NCBI GenBank assembly: GCA_964035545.1
Contig: OZ037769.1
Location: 8,121,929 to 8,185,928 of the forward strand
Source of the DNA: Bugula neritina
Lineage: Eukaryota; Bryozoa; Gymnolaemata; Cheilostomatida; Bugulidae
DNA: 64,000 bases
Direction: 5' to 3'
The notes under the pieces were generated by a model. It was not told the DNA's origin. It did no database searches and saw nothing but the letters and a program-made list of their open reading frames with translations. The position numbers were made by a program, and so were the translations under genes. Shown here piece after piece: positions 35,930 through 48,700 of this stretch (position 1 is the first letter of the stretch; every line of letters begins with the position of its first letter).

Positions 35930-37094
35930 CTAACTCGACTCAAAGCCTATGCCATCTAGTTTGTTGCCAAAACTAACACAGCCTAGAATTCGAACAGTTG
36001 TTCCAGTTGAGACAGGTGCCCCCAGCACTCTAACAATTTGCTCAAATTCCACTGCAGATATGTCTGGCTGCGATGGATTAGAGAATGTGCCCTGTAGAGT
36101 CTTTTTGTAAAAGTCCACTTTCCAATTTCCTTCATCCTTGCCAACCACCATTCCAACAAAACCTATGGTTGAACGTTTTCCTTTGTATTTTACCACCACA
36201 AACGCCACTTCTTCTACATCTGCCACATTCTGTTCTTCTACTTCCGCCTCGGATGGTGAATCGCTGTCTGTCTCTAGCTAAGCTATATGGTTCTGCTAAT
36301 CTTCTTCGCTGCAAGATTCTAGTTCTTTCTGTATAGGCTTACGCTTAGGTCGTTTCTTTCCTTTATTCAACTTGTCTGCTCATTCTTGTTCGATTCTTTC
36401 TTTCTCTGGTGTGTCTGTCAGTATAGCGTTCTTCTGGGTGCTCCATCTTTGCGTGGAGCAGCTTTGGGTAAGGGAAGAATATCTTGAGGGATAACAGGCT
36501 GCTTAGAGGTAGCCACCACCAGTGAAGTAGAAGTATCCTGAGAGGTAGCCCCTGCCAATAAACCAGAAGTACTAGGCGTGCTTGAATTGTGGATTGAAAT
36601 CTGGAATAAAGTTAGTTGAGATGAACTTAGCTAAGTTGAATCAGATCATCTTGCCCATTGATCGCTGTTTGAGGTCTGTCCGTAGCATCGGTTGGAACAT
36701 AGTCGGCGTCGGTAAATATGCCTGCGTTTGATGCCAAATGAGCGAAAGCTCGATGTTATATTAGCAACAGTCATGTTTTGTCCAAATGCTCGCTCTGTTA
36801 GGGTGCCAATGTCTTGCACTTTTATGCTCCTGTTCGGATAGGTTATCATTAAGTTATCCATTGCATTGTTGAAGTATGTTTTCATTGGACCGAAAACAGT
36901 TCTAACCAGAGACTGTAATCGGAGTGAAATATGTGGTGGCAAGGTGAGTAGAACATCACCTGATTCTTTAGCAAGTTACAGACTCTAAGGATATATGTGA
37001 GCATGCAGTGATTATCCAGTATCATGATCTGCAACAATAAATTTACATTAACATTATGTTTAGTGAATTGGGGCAAGTTGGGCCACTGACCCAA
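35930..37094 (-). pseudogene. pogo-type DDE transposase remnant
   Basis: Minus-strand pieces in two or more frames. Around 37,030 there is IMILDNHC (the LDNH block around the second catalytic Asp). At 36,646-36,942 PPHISLRLQSL, FGPMKTYFNNAMDNL and ITSSFRSFGI match the end of the DDE domain. At 35,930-36,226 VVVKYKGKRSTIGFVG, WKVDFYKK and EQIVRVLG match the C-terminal tail of such proteins. The N-terminal CENP-B-type DNA-binding part and the first Asp region are missing, and there are frameshifts and stops. It cannot make a transposase. Confidence 0.75.
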
Positions 37095-37126
37095 CTAGCC
37101 CCAAAATTTTGACCCAACTTGCCCCA
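37072..37126. repeat. Subterminal transposon-end motifs, right
   Basis: GGGGCAAGTTGGGCC, then GACCCAACTAGCCCC and GACCCAACTTGCCCC in the other orientation. They mirror the left subterminal set about 370 bp from the right end. A further copy lies at 37,453-37,467, next to the terminus. Confidence 0.75.
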
Positions 37127-37999
37127 TTGGCAGCAATTTTGGAAAGCATGTAATTTTTGCATGAAAAAATTAAATTAGAATGTTTTATAATCCACTAAAA
37201 ATAAGCTAACTACTTAAGCATCCATGACGCAAAACATCAACATTCTATCCCCATGCTTAATGACAAAATTTTGGTCTACTGTTTTGGTGAACAGAATGTC
37301 AAATGAAGCAAAAATATTGATATTTGCTAATATTTCACTCACCTTTTTTTTGATAATGTTGTTGTAATAACAAGAAGTTATTTTAGTTTGGCCTTTACTT
37401 CTTGACCTAACTATTTAGTTTCCTAGCATTGCAGATTTTGAGAAAATGGCCTGACCCAACTTGCCCCTTGACCCAACTTACCCCGTCTTCCCCTACATAA
37501 TACCCGAAATCAAATCCATTTATTCAATTCATCAAGCTGAAAAACCAAGAATAATCAGAAAGACAGTAAAATCACTTTCTAGTAAAAACAGCTTTAGATC
37601 ATAATTGTTGGGTTCAGCTCTTAAGCTAAGACACCGATGCACTGAAATACGAAAAAGATCAGCATACTTTTGACTGTCACAAAATTTATTTTACGTGCAA
37701 CAGACATTTTAAGGTCACCCGCCACCCGCGCAGGAACACGTTGGTGAAAGGTGACCAGATATTTTAAGGTCAATCAAATTCAAGCAAAGTTCATCGTCAT
37801 ATTGCTTACTGCTTAATGCTGCAGCTTATTTTTGCTTACCAAGTTTCTTTCTGCAGAATAATTGTAGCTAGCTTCTCGATTTGCCATCTTTATTCCAGTC
37901 CAGGTTCAAATGACATCTTGATCGTTGCAAATATCCATGCAAGCTAAAAAATATTTATCAATCAGTACAACAACAGAAATACTTACAATGATCCAAATA

Positions 38000-40900
38000 T
38001 TACTATTACATTACTATAACATTACACAGTAACACTATGTTTATAATTGTAATACGGAAGCATGACTTTGTGGTAGTTTGATATGCTATAGCAAAAGGTA
38101 GAAAAATCAACTGAAAAACCGACAGAAATAATCAAGTACAATTAACTAAAGTAAATAAACTTACTGAATAGTAAATATTTTACTATACTTAGTGAATTGA
38201 TTTACTTCCACTAGGTTTACTTTCATGATTAAATGCTTCTGTCTATTTTCCAGTTTATAGGAATATATTAAAAGTGAAACCAGTTATAATTACTATTACC
38301 TTATCTAGTTTTGACTATATATTTTTCACAAATATAAACATAGTTATATGCGTATTCCTATTGTGACTGCAGATACCATTGCGGTAACTGAAATCAAACT
38401 TCATTCTACTTCAAGTTTCAAACATTGTCCTAGTTCAAAGACTAACAAGTGAATAATTAATAACTGTGAAAGCTCCAATAAGTTACTTCATTATTAAATA
38501 AGATACAACTGATTCTACTGTATATGATACTATGGTATCTGTATTAAATTAAAACATAATTATGAAAATCAAAAGTTGTATTTTGAGCACTTATATTATA
38601 GTAATTAAATTAACAGCTTAAAATAGGCACATTAAACCATGATTGGAACTTTTATCCATTTATCTTTATAATTATATTTATTCTTTATTCTGAAAGTTGA
38701 CCCAACACTGGTAACAAAACTAAAAGTAATTGATTAAGTATGATTTATTCTTACACACTTTACCATTATATTTAGTCTTCCTGACTTTCAGTCTGTCATA
38801 GTGATTACTACTATATGAAAATGACTTTGACTTAGGAGTCATAATTATAGTCACAGTGTTGATAAGTCAACAGTGTAGGATTAACACAGCACTAGACTAG
38901 TACTACCTCCAGCTTTCAAGTTTATGTTAGGGTATCTCTAAGACTAAAGGGAAACCCTAATAATGTAAGCAAAGAGCAGTGAGTAATAAGCATGCTATTC
39001 AACTTCAAGTTTCACTATTACTATAACTAATACCACATGTATTTTAATAAAATTATGTAGCTGGTGAGTGAACTATAAAATTAAATAGGGATCAAACTTT
39101 GAGCAATATTAATAGAAATAATATTAGGACAGAGGTTTCCAATTATTAGTATGTGAAACCAAAGGGGAATGGATAACTACTATTAGTATTATTACATTTA
39201 CTTTATATTTAGTTTTACCAGTTCGTATTATGATTATCTTACTTTGAATTGTAAAGTATAATAATTATAATATTCATAGTAGTATATTTATATTAGTAAT
39301 TAATATGTATATTAGTAAAAACATTTGTTTTAAGTTGCTTGTTTATTAAAGTATTCTAAATCCTAATAACGATAATCTTAATATTAGTGATAATCATTAT
39401 GCTCATCACTGTCCCCAAGTGCTATCAGTATGACCATCGCAATGTGAACCTAGACGTGAATGTAAAAAGGCACTGCAAAACAGAACATGGGATGGAGGCA
39501 GATATCCAAACCATAATACAAATATCGATATTGAATTTGATAATCATAATAATTATACAAATATAATGATAATAACTACAATGATCAAAAATACATAATA
39601 CCAAAGAGTTTTCGAATTACTATTCATAAAATCAAATATCACATTTATAAAGATATAATCATATCTATTATTGAATTTAAGTCAATTATACTAATAGCAA
39701 TAGTAATATAAATAGAAAAAAGAATCATTGACCAGGAGTAGGTGCAAAATAAAAGTCAATTTTAAGACAAAGAGTAAGAAAAATACTAAATCGATATTTA
39801 AAATTACTTATTTTTAATCTTAGTCACTTACAGTCAGTCTTAGTTTAATTTTTACTACTAAGTCTTTAATTTCCAGTTCATTTTGACAATAAACTTGAAG
39901 ACTTTAACTAAGAATATGTATAATTCAAAATTCCAAACTGGTACAAGTAAAAGTTGCTACTGAAACTTTGTAATACTATTTTAAATTATTGGTATGATAG
40001 CATTATATTTTGATTCATAGCAATATTGATAGTGACAATTTCAAACATACCCATACCATTACTGTTACAGTTTAAGTTACTATTGGCATTGTGATTGCCG
40101 GTAATGAGTAAATATAACTTAAATTTATATGACTATTACTATTACTATTAGTATTACTATCACTTTCAGTACCGGTCTAGTATCAGTATCACCTTAATTC
40201 AAAATCAATGTATAATTTATCAAATTATTTTTATATTATCATTTATCAATAATATGTCTATCACTATAATATTATCATGATATTGATTTTTAATTTAAAC
40301 ATAATAAAATCATAGGTATAATCATAATGATAATCATAATGCTTAATTTTACTTTTAGGTCAGGTTCAATGATTTAAGAGTAAGTGAAAGTTACTATAAC
40401 TATTGCCATTGTGATTGCTAGAAATAAGTAAATATAATTTAAATTTATATGACTATTACTATTACCAACACTCAGACTTACTCGGACTCACTCTGTCTCT
40501 AACTCTAAGTCTGAGTCTCACTCCACCAGAGTGAGAGTGACACTGAATTACTATAACTATTACTATTAGTATTAGTATTAGCAAAATATATCAACCTTAT
40601 GATTATCTTATTAGTTATTACAATATGTTCGGCATTGATGTTGAACTAAAAATATTAATAGTTATTACAATCACAATGACATTGACAATGCCAATATGAA
40701 TATGATCAAAGACAAATGATTCCAAGCAGTTTGAGTTGAAGGTAAGTTATAAGTTGAAGTAGTACGTAAGTGGTAGTTGATACTGATACTATCAGTGATA
40801 GGTCTATACTCCATACCAATGAACTCAATAATATTACCTATATATTACCATAAATTATATTACTATTAGTATTACCTATAATTAAAACATATTATTTCTT

Positions 40901-42850
40901 TTCCAGCTCAGCGCTCTATACCCTCTACTTAGTCTAATGCCGCGCACATGACGAGAATGTGAGGTGAAGGTCACTCACAGCTAAAATCGCCAAGGATCTG
41001 TAATCCATCACTAGTAGTAGTAGTTCTAGTAGTCGTACTACCAGTAATCTGGCTTCGCTATGGCACTACGAATTGAATGTTGACAAGACGCATGCATGTT
41101 TGCTGTTGGTAAACTAATTTTTACTGAATTTTAATCATGCTAAGGTGCAACCTATTTTCTAATGAAATAATAATATATTCAATAATAATATTAATATAAT
41201 AAATATAATAATTATCATTATAATATTAATAATATTAATATTTTATCATTTAATTTTATAACTTTTACTTTTAGTTTTAGTATTTTGGTTTTACATCAAA
41301 ATTTACATCAAAAGTTACATCATTATGATTATCATTATAATTACAAAATGAAAATAATTATCATTAATCATTACGGCACTGAGTGATTACCTTTTAATTT
41401 ATGATTATAATTAATGTTAGAATTACCACAATTACAATCATAATGATAATGGCATAATGCCAATGATAATCCCAATCGTAACACTAATAATAATAGTAAT
41501 AGTCAAACTCAAGGATTGAGCCAATGATTCAGATTGTCTAAATTTAATTAAATAAATTTCAGCCTTGGGTTTAACTTTACAGTTCACAATTTTATTTTAC
41601 AGTACGACTGAGAGTCACAGTAACTGTAAGACTAAGAAAAGGAGTAAGTCATACCTTTCTTGCAGTTATTTTCAAAGTTTGTAGTTGTACTAGTACAGTA
41701 GTAGACCTAGTAGTAATACTAGTAGTAGTAGTAGTAACAGTACTATTAGTAGTAGTAGTACTAGTACTAGTTTTAGTACTAGTATCAGTGGTAGTAGTAA
41801 TAGGACTGCGATCTTAGATGTAAGTCTAATGAAATACGAATAATAATAGTATAAGTATAACTTTTACATATTTAGTTTTACTATAAGTGTAAATATAATG
41901 AGTAATAGTAAAACTCAAAGTATATACATTAACTCAGTTTAGCATCAATGATAAAATATAATAATTATAATAAAGTAATATGATCACCATTACGATTATA
42001 ATTAAAATTCTTAGTAACACTTTTATGATACTCAGTTTAATTTATTAATATTAATTATTAGTTTGGCTACCACAAATAACTAATAAGTGCTACTATAGGT
42101 AACTGTAAAGATAAGTATAAATTTAACTATAACATAGACTACCAGCAATAATAATATATCATATTGATATTAAACTATAATATATGGATAATGCAAATCA
42201 TAGATCATACCTCATGATAATTATTCCTAATGATCTTACTTTTTATATGCTGATGCTAATAAGTAGTAATTTTAAATTTGATAACTCATGAATGATGAAT
42301 AAGATAACAAGAATAATACTGGACCTAGTAATATTATTAGTCCTACTACTAGAATTTTATTATCTTATATGTGTAATACGTTTCTTTTAGTAATACTGCT
42401 GGTCAAAGTTAGTGTTAATCATATTTATAGTTAAATGTTGAAGGAATAAATTAGTTCATAACATAAACATTGCACTATGTGAATATGAAATTTAATATGA
42501 ATATCCCAATTACACTTGCTGTTGCTCTTTAGAGACTAGAGTTATAACTTATAACTATGATATAATAATGAATACCATTATTTTAACTAATCATATTACT
42601 CAGCTAATGTTAATGATAACTGTAAGTCTAAAAACCATTACGGTTATAGGTATCACTGACTAATATTATTAATAATATAATCATTCGTTTTATACTTGTA
42701 CCTATATTTATATTTATACTTATACCTATTTTTATACTTATGATCATATCTATACTTTCACGTATGCTTGTACATTTTACTCATAGTATCAGGGTGGCCA
42801 TCGAAAAGTCATAATCGATATGCTAATCTAATAATAGAACCAACTGCACT
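38000..42850. repeat. Cryptically simple AT-rich region
   Basis: Nearly 5 kb dominated by shuffled TAT, TTA, ACT, AGT and TAG triplets (for example TATTACTATTAGTATTACTA at 40,134-40,165) and AATAATATTAATATA-type words. Purer patches of (TAG)n/(CTA)n lie at 41,015-41,045 and 41,690-41,800, and a CT/GA-rich patch at 40,480-40,550 contains the hairpin TCTCACTC-CACCA-GAGTGAGA. No open frame over 60 codons. It looks like an old mixture of microsatellites. Confidence 0.7.
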
Positions 42851-42854
42851 AATA

Positions 42855-45760
42855 TAGTTGTATATTATTATTATTGTTGATTGACCGTAGTTTTTTAGCT
42901 GGTGTAACCTTTTACCATTGGCCTAGTTATACTAGGCTGAAATGGATAGAACTTTCCTCAGGATGTGAGCTTATCCTGATCCTAGTAAGGGTGTCTGCTG
43001 AATTAATGAGCATTTGTTTTCAGCTACTCCAAGTAGTGTCAGCCAGTCTACAATCTTGTATAAACCTCCAAAGGCTCCAGTTACAACGGGATGACTTTTT
43101 TGATGTTTTCCAAAGGCGGGTTTATTCTAGTGCTAAATTCTGATATTTTCCTAACTTTTCGAATTTTTTTCTTTTACTCTGTAGTCAACAGGGACTGTGA
43201 TATCAATTATCGTTGTTTCAGCATTATGCTTGTCAACTACTAATATATCGGGTCTCCTAACTTTGATGACTACGTCAGTGTGTATGTTAAAATCTTACAA
43301 GGTTTTTACATTATCATTTTCCAGTACTGATTCTGCTTGATGGCTGTACCAATTCTTACTTTTCTGAAACCCACGAAGTTCACACAACTACTATTGAAAT
43401 TATCAATGCCAAAAGGTTGTGTTTTTTCTTATATTCTCCTTCTGCTACCTTCTCAAACTCACTCAATACGTGCATCGAAGTTTTGTCTCTTGTGTTACAC
43501 ATTCCACACTTCTTGCTACCCTGTTCTTTCATCATAGCCACTTTATAATTTCTAGTAGTGAATAGTTGATCTTGCGCAGCTGTCAGCAGTCCTTCTGTTT
43601 CCTTTTTCAGCCAACCATACTTCAACCAGTTCCAGGAAAATGCTTTCATGTCTTCCACCATTTTGATGTATTGACCACGTGAAGCTTTTCTTTACACTTA
43701 TCAGTTCTTTCTATCACTTTATCATTATTTAGTTCTACCGCCGTTTTGTCTTTTAGGAAGGTATTCAGTGTAGTGTTTCTATCAGTCTATGTTATATTTA
43801 TGTAGTCTGACATGCTGCAGTTTTCAATCTTTATGCATTTTTCAGTTGACAACATTCTTCTACTGCCTTCCCTTCTGCTAAAATACAGCCTGCCTACATC
43901 TGCTCTCGGATAGGGTACACGGTTTGTTGTCATTAGCTTCCTTGTCTTTCAGTCCATATTTTTTAGCTCATGAAACAGTTCAGTCAAGTATTCTAGCTGT
44001 GTAATGCACTGCTGTTACTGCCCATGTGTTTATTGCTTTGATTGTGTTCTCACCATTCAGTTTTGAATCCAGAACTTTTCTTATTTGTTTGTAGTACTCC
44101 TTGATCTTATTTTTCATTTCATATATTTGTATTCTATCAATCTCAAGAACTCCTAGATATTTATACGGCTTCTCACCCAGATCTTTGATTACCTGTTCAT
44201 CAGGCAAACTGATTCCTGTGTCCTTGATTTTCTTTCCCTTTCTCATAACCAGTGTGGCACATTTTTTAATCCAAATTTCATTTCTATATCCCTTGTGAAG
44301 ATCCCGGCAGTGTTTACCAAAGCTTCCAGTTCTGACTTTGATTTCCTATTTACCTTCAGGTCATCCACATATAGGAGATGGTTTGTTTTCTGTCTCGTCG
44401 AAATTTGCATCATTGAGCCGCTTCTGTCATGCGAATCGGTAATTGGAGAAAAGGGATAGAGATAAAGAGTCTCCTTGGAAAATTCTTAGTTTGATCTTTA
44501 TTTCTCCTATCTTTTCTTCCAGGTATTTCAGTTGTGTTTTCCAGGTTTCATGCTTTTTCTTATCAACCTTATGACATTAATTGCTATTCCAGTTGTGTGC
44601 ATCGTTTCTAAGATCTAATTTCCTTGTCTTTACATATGCTCCAATTTGTTGCTAACTTTATTTAGTCATTCTGCATTGGTATTATTTTTAGTTGGCTGAC
44701 CCCATATATTTTATCGGAATGCTTTTGATTTCCTTGTCAGGTGCCTCTTTAGATGTACGTATTCATTTCCTCATAATTCTTGATAAAAGCGCTTATCATT
44801 GTAAACATTGTGTTCTGATTATATTGATCAACTCATTCTGTATATCTGTTTATCTTCTGGCTTACAGCTCTCAGATTTTGCTTCAGTTTTTCAATCACTA
44901 CACCACACTCTTTGTTCTTTATCCTATATTTTTCTTCAACCATTCTTCTCAATGAATCATTGTAAGCTCTACTTTTTCACTCTGCTATTTTACTTAAGTC
45001 TGATCTAATATCTTTTTATTTCTTCTGCAGTCGTATTTTCCATACTTGTACATTGTCAGTTTTTCTTTTTCCTTTTTGTTACACACTTGTTCTGTTACTA
45101 TTTTTCGCACAAGCCATGGTGGTGTTATTAAGCTCAATGGTATTAATAATCTCAACACAGTTTAGCACATCATTAATCTGTTTTACTGCCTGTAGTAATT
45201 TGACCCTCTCAATGTGCCTAAGGGCTCTTAGTGTTGGTCGATCATTAGATAGTTTGTTATGCTCATTTATAATTTTTCTACTAACACTTTTTCTACCTCT
45301 GAACTAGGTACTCTTAAAATTCTCATGGCTGATTTATATGCTATCTCATGTTGTACTATAACATCCTCTATTTGCAAATTTAGCTCTTCATTATCTTCTT
45401 CACCAATTGATGTGCCTAATTTTTGCAAGGTTCCTTCTTCAATCTTATGGAGTTCTTCTTCCATAAAATGCTTGTGTTTTTTCATAGTTCTTGCTTAATC
45501 CGCTAGTCTCTATTCGCTGATGTTAAACTCTCCTCTGTTTTCCAGCGTTTGCACATTCTTTTTAAATAATTCTTTGATCCGGGTCTACAGAGCTCATACA
45601 TTGTTTTTCTATAACCTCTCAATTTGGGTGTACTTTTGAAGCAGCATTTCATGACAACTTTGTTGTCTTCTCTTGAGTATCTTCTTCTAGTTGTGCCATT
45701 AACGGATTGACGGCCGTAGGTTGCCTGGTCCTCCACATACCCACTGCCAGACGAGACATG
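42855..45760 (-). pseudogene. REL-endonuclease (R2/NeSL-type) non-LTR retrotransposon, broken
   Basis: Read on the minus strand in order: an N-terminal basic segment at 45,736-45,503 (RRRYSREDNKVVMKCCFKS, LRGYRKTMYEL), an acidic segment at 45,485-45,267, and the reverse transcriptase active site LLYVDDLKVNRKS near 44,375 with YVDD at 44,371-44,360. The thumb follows at 44,246-43,980 (KYLGVLEIDRIQ, SKLNGENTIKAINTWAV), then a zinc-knuckle region at 43,661-43,430 (CGMCN...HVL), then RRPDILVVD...IIDITVPVD near 43,250-43,180. The last is the PD-(D/E)XK-type nuclease motif of early-branching non-LTR elements. The last Cys of the CCHC knuckle is Phe, and stops and frameshifts are frequent. The 3' end is a (TAA)-type tail at about 42,866-42,878. 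Dead copy. Confidence 0.75.
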
Positions 45761-48700
45761 CCATGTTTAGTTAGACATACCATTAACGTCGTTGGCTTTA
45801 TTAGTTCTATTTTAATGGATCATATTATTATTTTTAATTATTATTATTATCACTATCAGTAGCAAATAAATAATGTTATATTTGTTATTAGTTACTACTT
45901 ATAGAAATTGAGTGCCACAGCTTGAGGGTTATAAAGTCAGTCTTAGTCAATGTAATGGGGATGCTGATACTGACATTTGGCTTCGAGCTCATAGTTAAAT
46001 TGTTAACAACTATACCTAAGGATAACAGGAGTATTAAAATGTTAATTTATAATGATTATAACCTTAGAGTAGAGATATTATTCTCAATTTATTTAGTTTT
46101 TACTTTACTAACTTTTATTTTATTCATCAGCCTTACTGTCTATTTAAATAGCAAACTAAAGAATAATTATGAAGGCCTTTGAATTGAAGTACTTTTCTGT
46201 AGCTGATTAGATTTCAAGTATTAAAATAACATACTAAGACAGAATACCATTATATGAGCTAGATTAATAAAGTAAAGAAGATTTCTTTGTTAATCAAAAT
46301 ATAGGTGTCACATATGCCTATTTTTAAGATTATGTTCTTATATGTGCTGTCTTTTTAATATTTTTAAAGTGCTACATTTTGAGGGTAGCCTACATCAATA
46401 TGACTGCCCTGTAATTGCTTGTCAACTATAAGAGTTAGACCTATAAACTGTCTCATTTTCAAATTATCTTTACTTTTCTAATTGATGTTAACATGACTAT
46501 TCCTATTAGTATTTTGGTGTTTACCATTAGTAATGTTTGAACTAACATCAATATCCTTGTTAATTTGTCTAATTATTCAAATTTTAATATTCATCATTTG
46601 TGAACAGTAATAAAATTTTGTCTTTCTTAAATTAATGTGATGCTAGATTAGCTACTCTAGCAAGTGTGTATTGTGCAATGAGTACTAATGCCATATTTTT
46701 GCACTTCTTGTTCTATATAATTTAGATTTAAGGTAACAATTCCTAAAGCTATCACATAATGCTGCTATCAGTTATAAAGATGTCACTGATTCAAACATTG
46801 AAAACCAGCTGAGTGCATGCAAGGTTGAAAACTTATTTTCTCTGGTTAGGTAAGTAGAAAGGTATTTGCTGTAATTTACAACTATTTTGTTTTCAACATC
46901 TTTGATGTTCATCTCTAAAAGATAAGTAGCACATAATGGTACCTGTTTTACTTAGCAGAAGAAATTATTGTCAAAGCTCTATTACTACATTTTAAATTGT
47001 ATGACACTCTTTTGACTACATTTGATTTCATATCTCAAATAATTATATTTCTGACTCATGAAACTGTAACCACACACTTGAGAACAAAATAAATAATGAT
47101 ATGGAAGCTTTCTTTAACTTTGTCAATTTAGTCAACAGCCAATGACTGAAAACATGTTTTGTACACTATTGATTGCCTCTCTATTTCCGCTATAAGGCAG
47201 AAACTTTAATCTCAAAATTTAAGACACTGGCAATTCTTCCCAATAATACGTTGTTCAAAACAAATATTTTTTGCCAAGTAATATAGTATTTAATTATATT
47301 TTTTAGTCAAAGAAATTTGTTTGGTTTCTTGTGTCATCTTGAATAGCTTGTTATTCATTATCTTTTTCTTCGTGTTATGACTATGAGTGTATATAACCTT
47401 TGCTGGCAGGTTTTTCCCCATCACTATATGTTTCTCTGTTTACTCTCTAACAGTTTTATTTCCGTTCATTTTTTAGAGTTTACTAAAATGACATGGGTGT
47501 GCTTTGTTGTGGCTCCTGATTGTGCGCATCCGTTGAGATTATTGGAAGTTTTGTTGAAACTGAGCTGAGGCCTCTTACTCCTAAAGGCAAGAATTTGAGT
47601 CATCTTAGCTACTTGTAGCATATCAACATCGAACAGCACCATTCCACTACTCTAAGCTTAAGGTTTTGGCTGCATTAGATCAACAGGTAAGTTTAATAGT
47701 TTGTATTTCGTACACTATTTCATGATGTCTGTTCAGCATTTACTTGGTAGCACACATTTATAGATTTTGCATTCTTTTAGTTTTTTGCAGTACAACTTTT
47801 CTACGCAACTATTACACTGTTGTTGCTGTTAATTGTAGTTTATTCTGCTTGACCATGCAATTATTGAATTATGTTGCAAAGGTGATTGAGTCCTTTTATT
47901 TAATTTAGTACACACTGGAAATCTGCAGTTTTTAGCCATTTTTACAATTTAGCTGCTAATGAACAATGCTTTTTGCTTAAAATTAGTGAGACATCAAGAA
48001 ATACACCTAAATAATCAAGGTTCTTCTTAATTTTGCATGATTTCTCATGTTTTTTCCTATTTATTCATTTCATTTGGATTGCCTACTGTTACAAACTAAC
48101 TGTGGCGATCCCCAGTCAGAAGTTGCTGTAATTAGAAAAAAGCATAGGAAATCAAAGAAAATTAAAAAGAGCCTTGATTATTTAGGCGTATTTATTGATA
48201 TTTTTTTAGTTTCGGGCCAAAACTCATGTTCATTAGCAAAAACTTGAGATCTTCAGTATGTACTAACTTAAATAAAATGAACCAATTGCAGTAAATTTCT
48301 GCATTTTCTAATACTTCCTAAATTTACACCTAAAATAGTGCTGTCTTAAGAAAATGACACTAGCTGCTGTTTTCATGTATGTGCCCCAATTGTATATAAT
48401 GCTGTTGATTTGTTTAGTGCTTTTTCTATTTGTTTGTTATATAACTTTTCTTTTATGGTTGTTGCCAGCACCTAAAGCATTATTCATTAGTGTCAATTAA
48501 TTTCTACTCACAGTTTTACTGTTACATAGTTTATAAAGCCCTTGTGTCAACTTTTCTAGATATCCTGGTTAAAATTGTTCTACTTGATGAATGGCATAGG
48601 GCATATGCAATAGCAAAACAGTTGCAGGCTGTTTTGGAAAAAAAATTGTGCATATAACCTTCATTTTATACATGTTATTTAGGCTTTGGTAGAACTGTTG

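Larger units (their letters stand above)
35432..37493 (-). mobile_element. pogo/Tigger-like DNA transposon, internally deleted, with TA target duplication
   Basis: The ends are inverted repeats of about 25 bases beginning GGGGAAGGCGGGGCAAGTTG and, on the other strand, GGGGAAGACGGGGTAAGTTG. TA lies directly outside both ends (35,430-35,431 and 37,494-37,495), the tc1/mariner/pogo signature. The core word GGGGCAAGTTGGGTC recurs just inside each end. The element is only 2,062 bp and holds a transposase remnant on the minus strand. Contrast with the AT-rich host DNA makes the limits very clear. Confidence 0.88.

Noticed and set aside
45922-46182. Possible small two-helix membrane protein
   Set aside because: Starts at TTG, with the first ATG internal. 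No splice or regulatory context; hydrophobic frames are expected by chance in AT-rich DNA.
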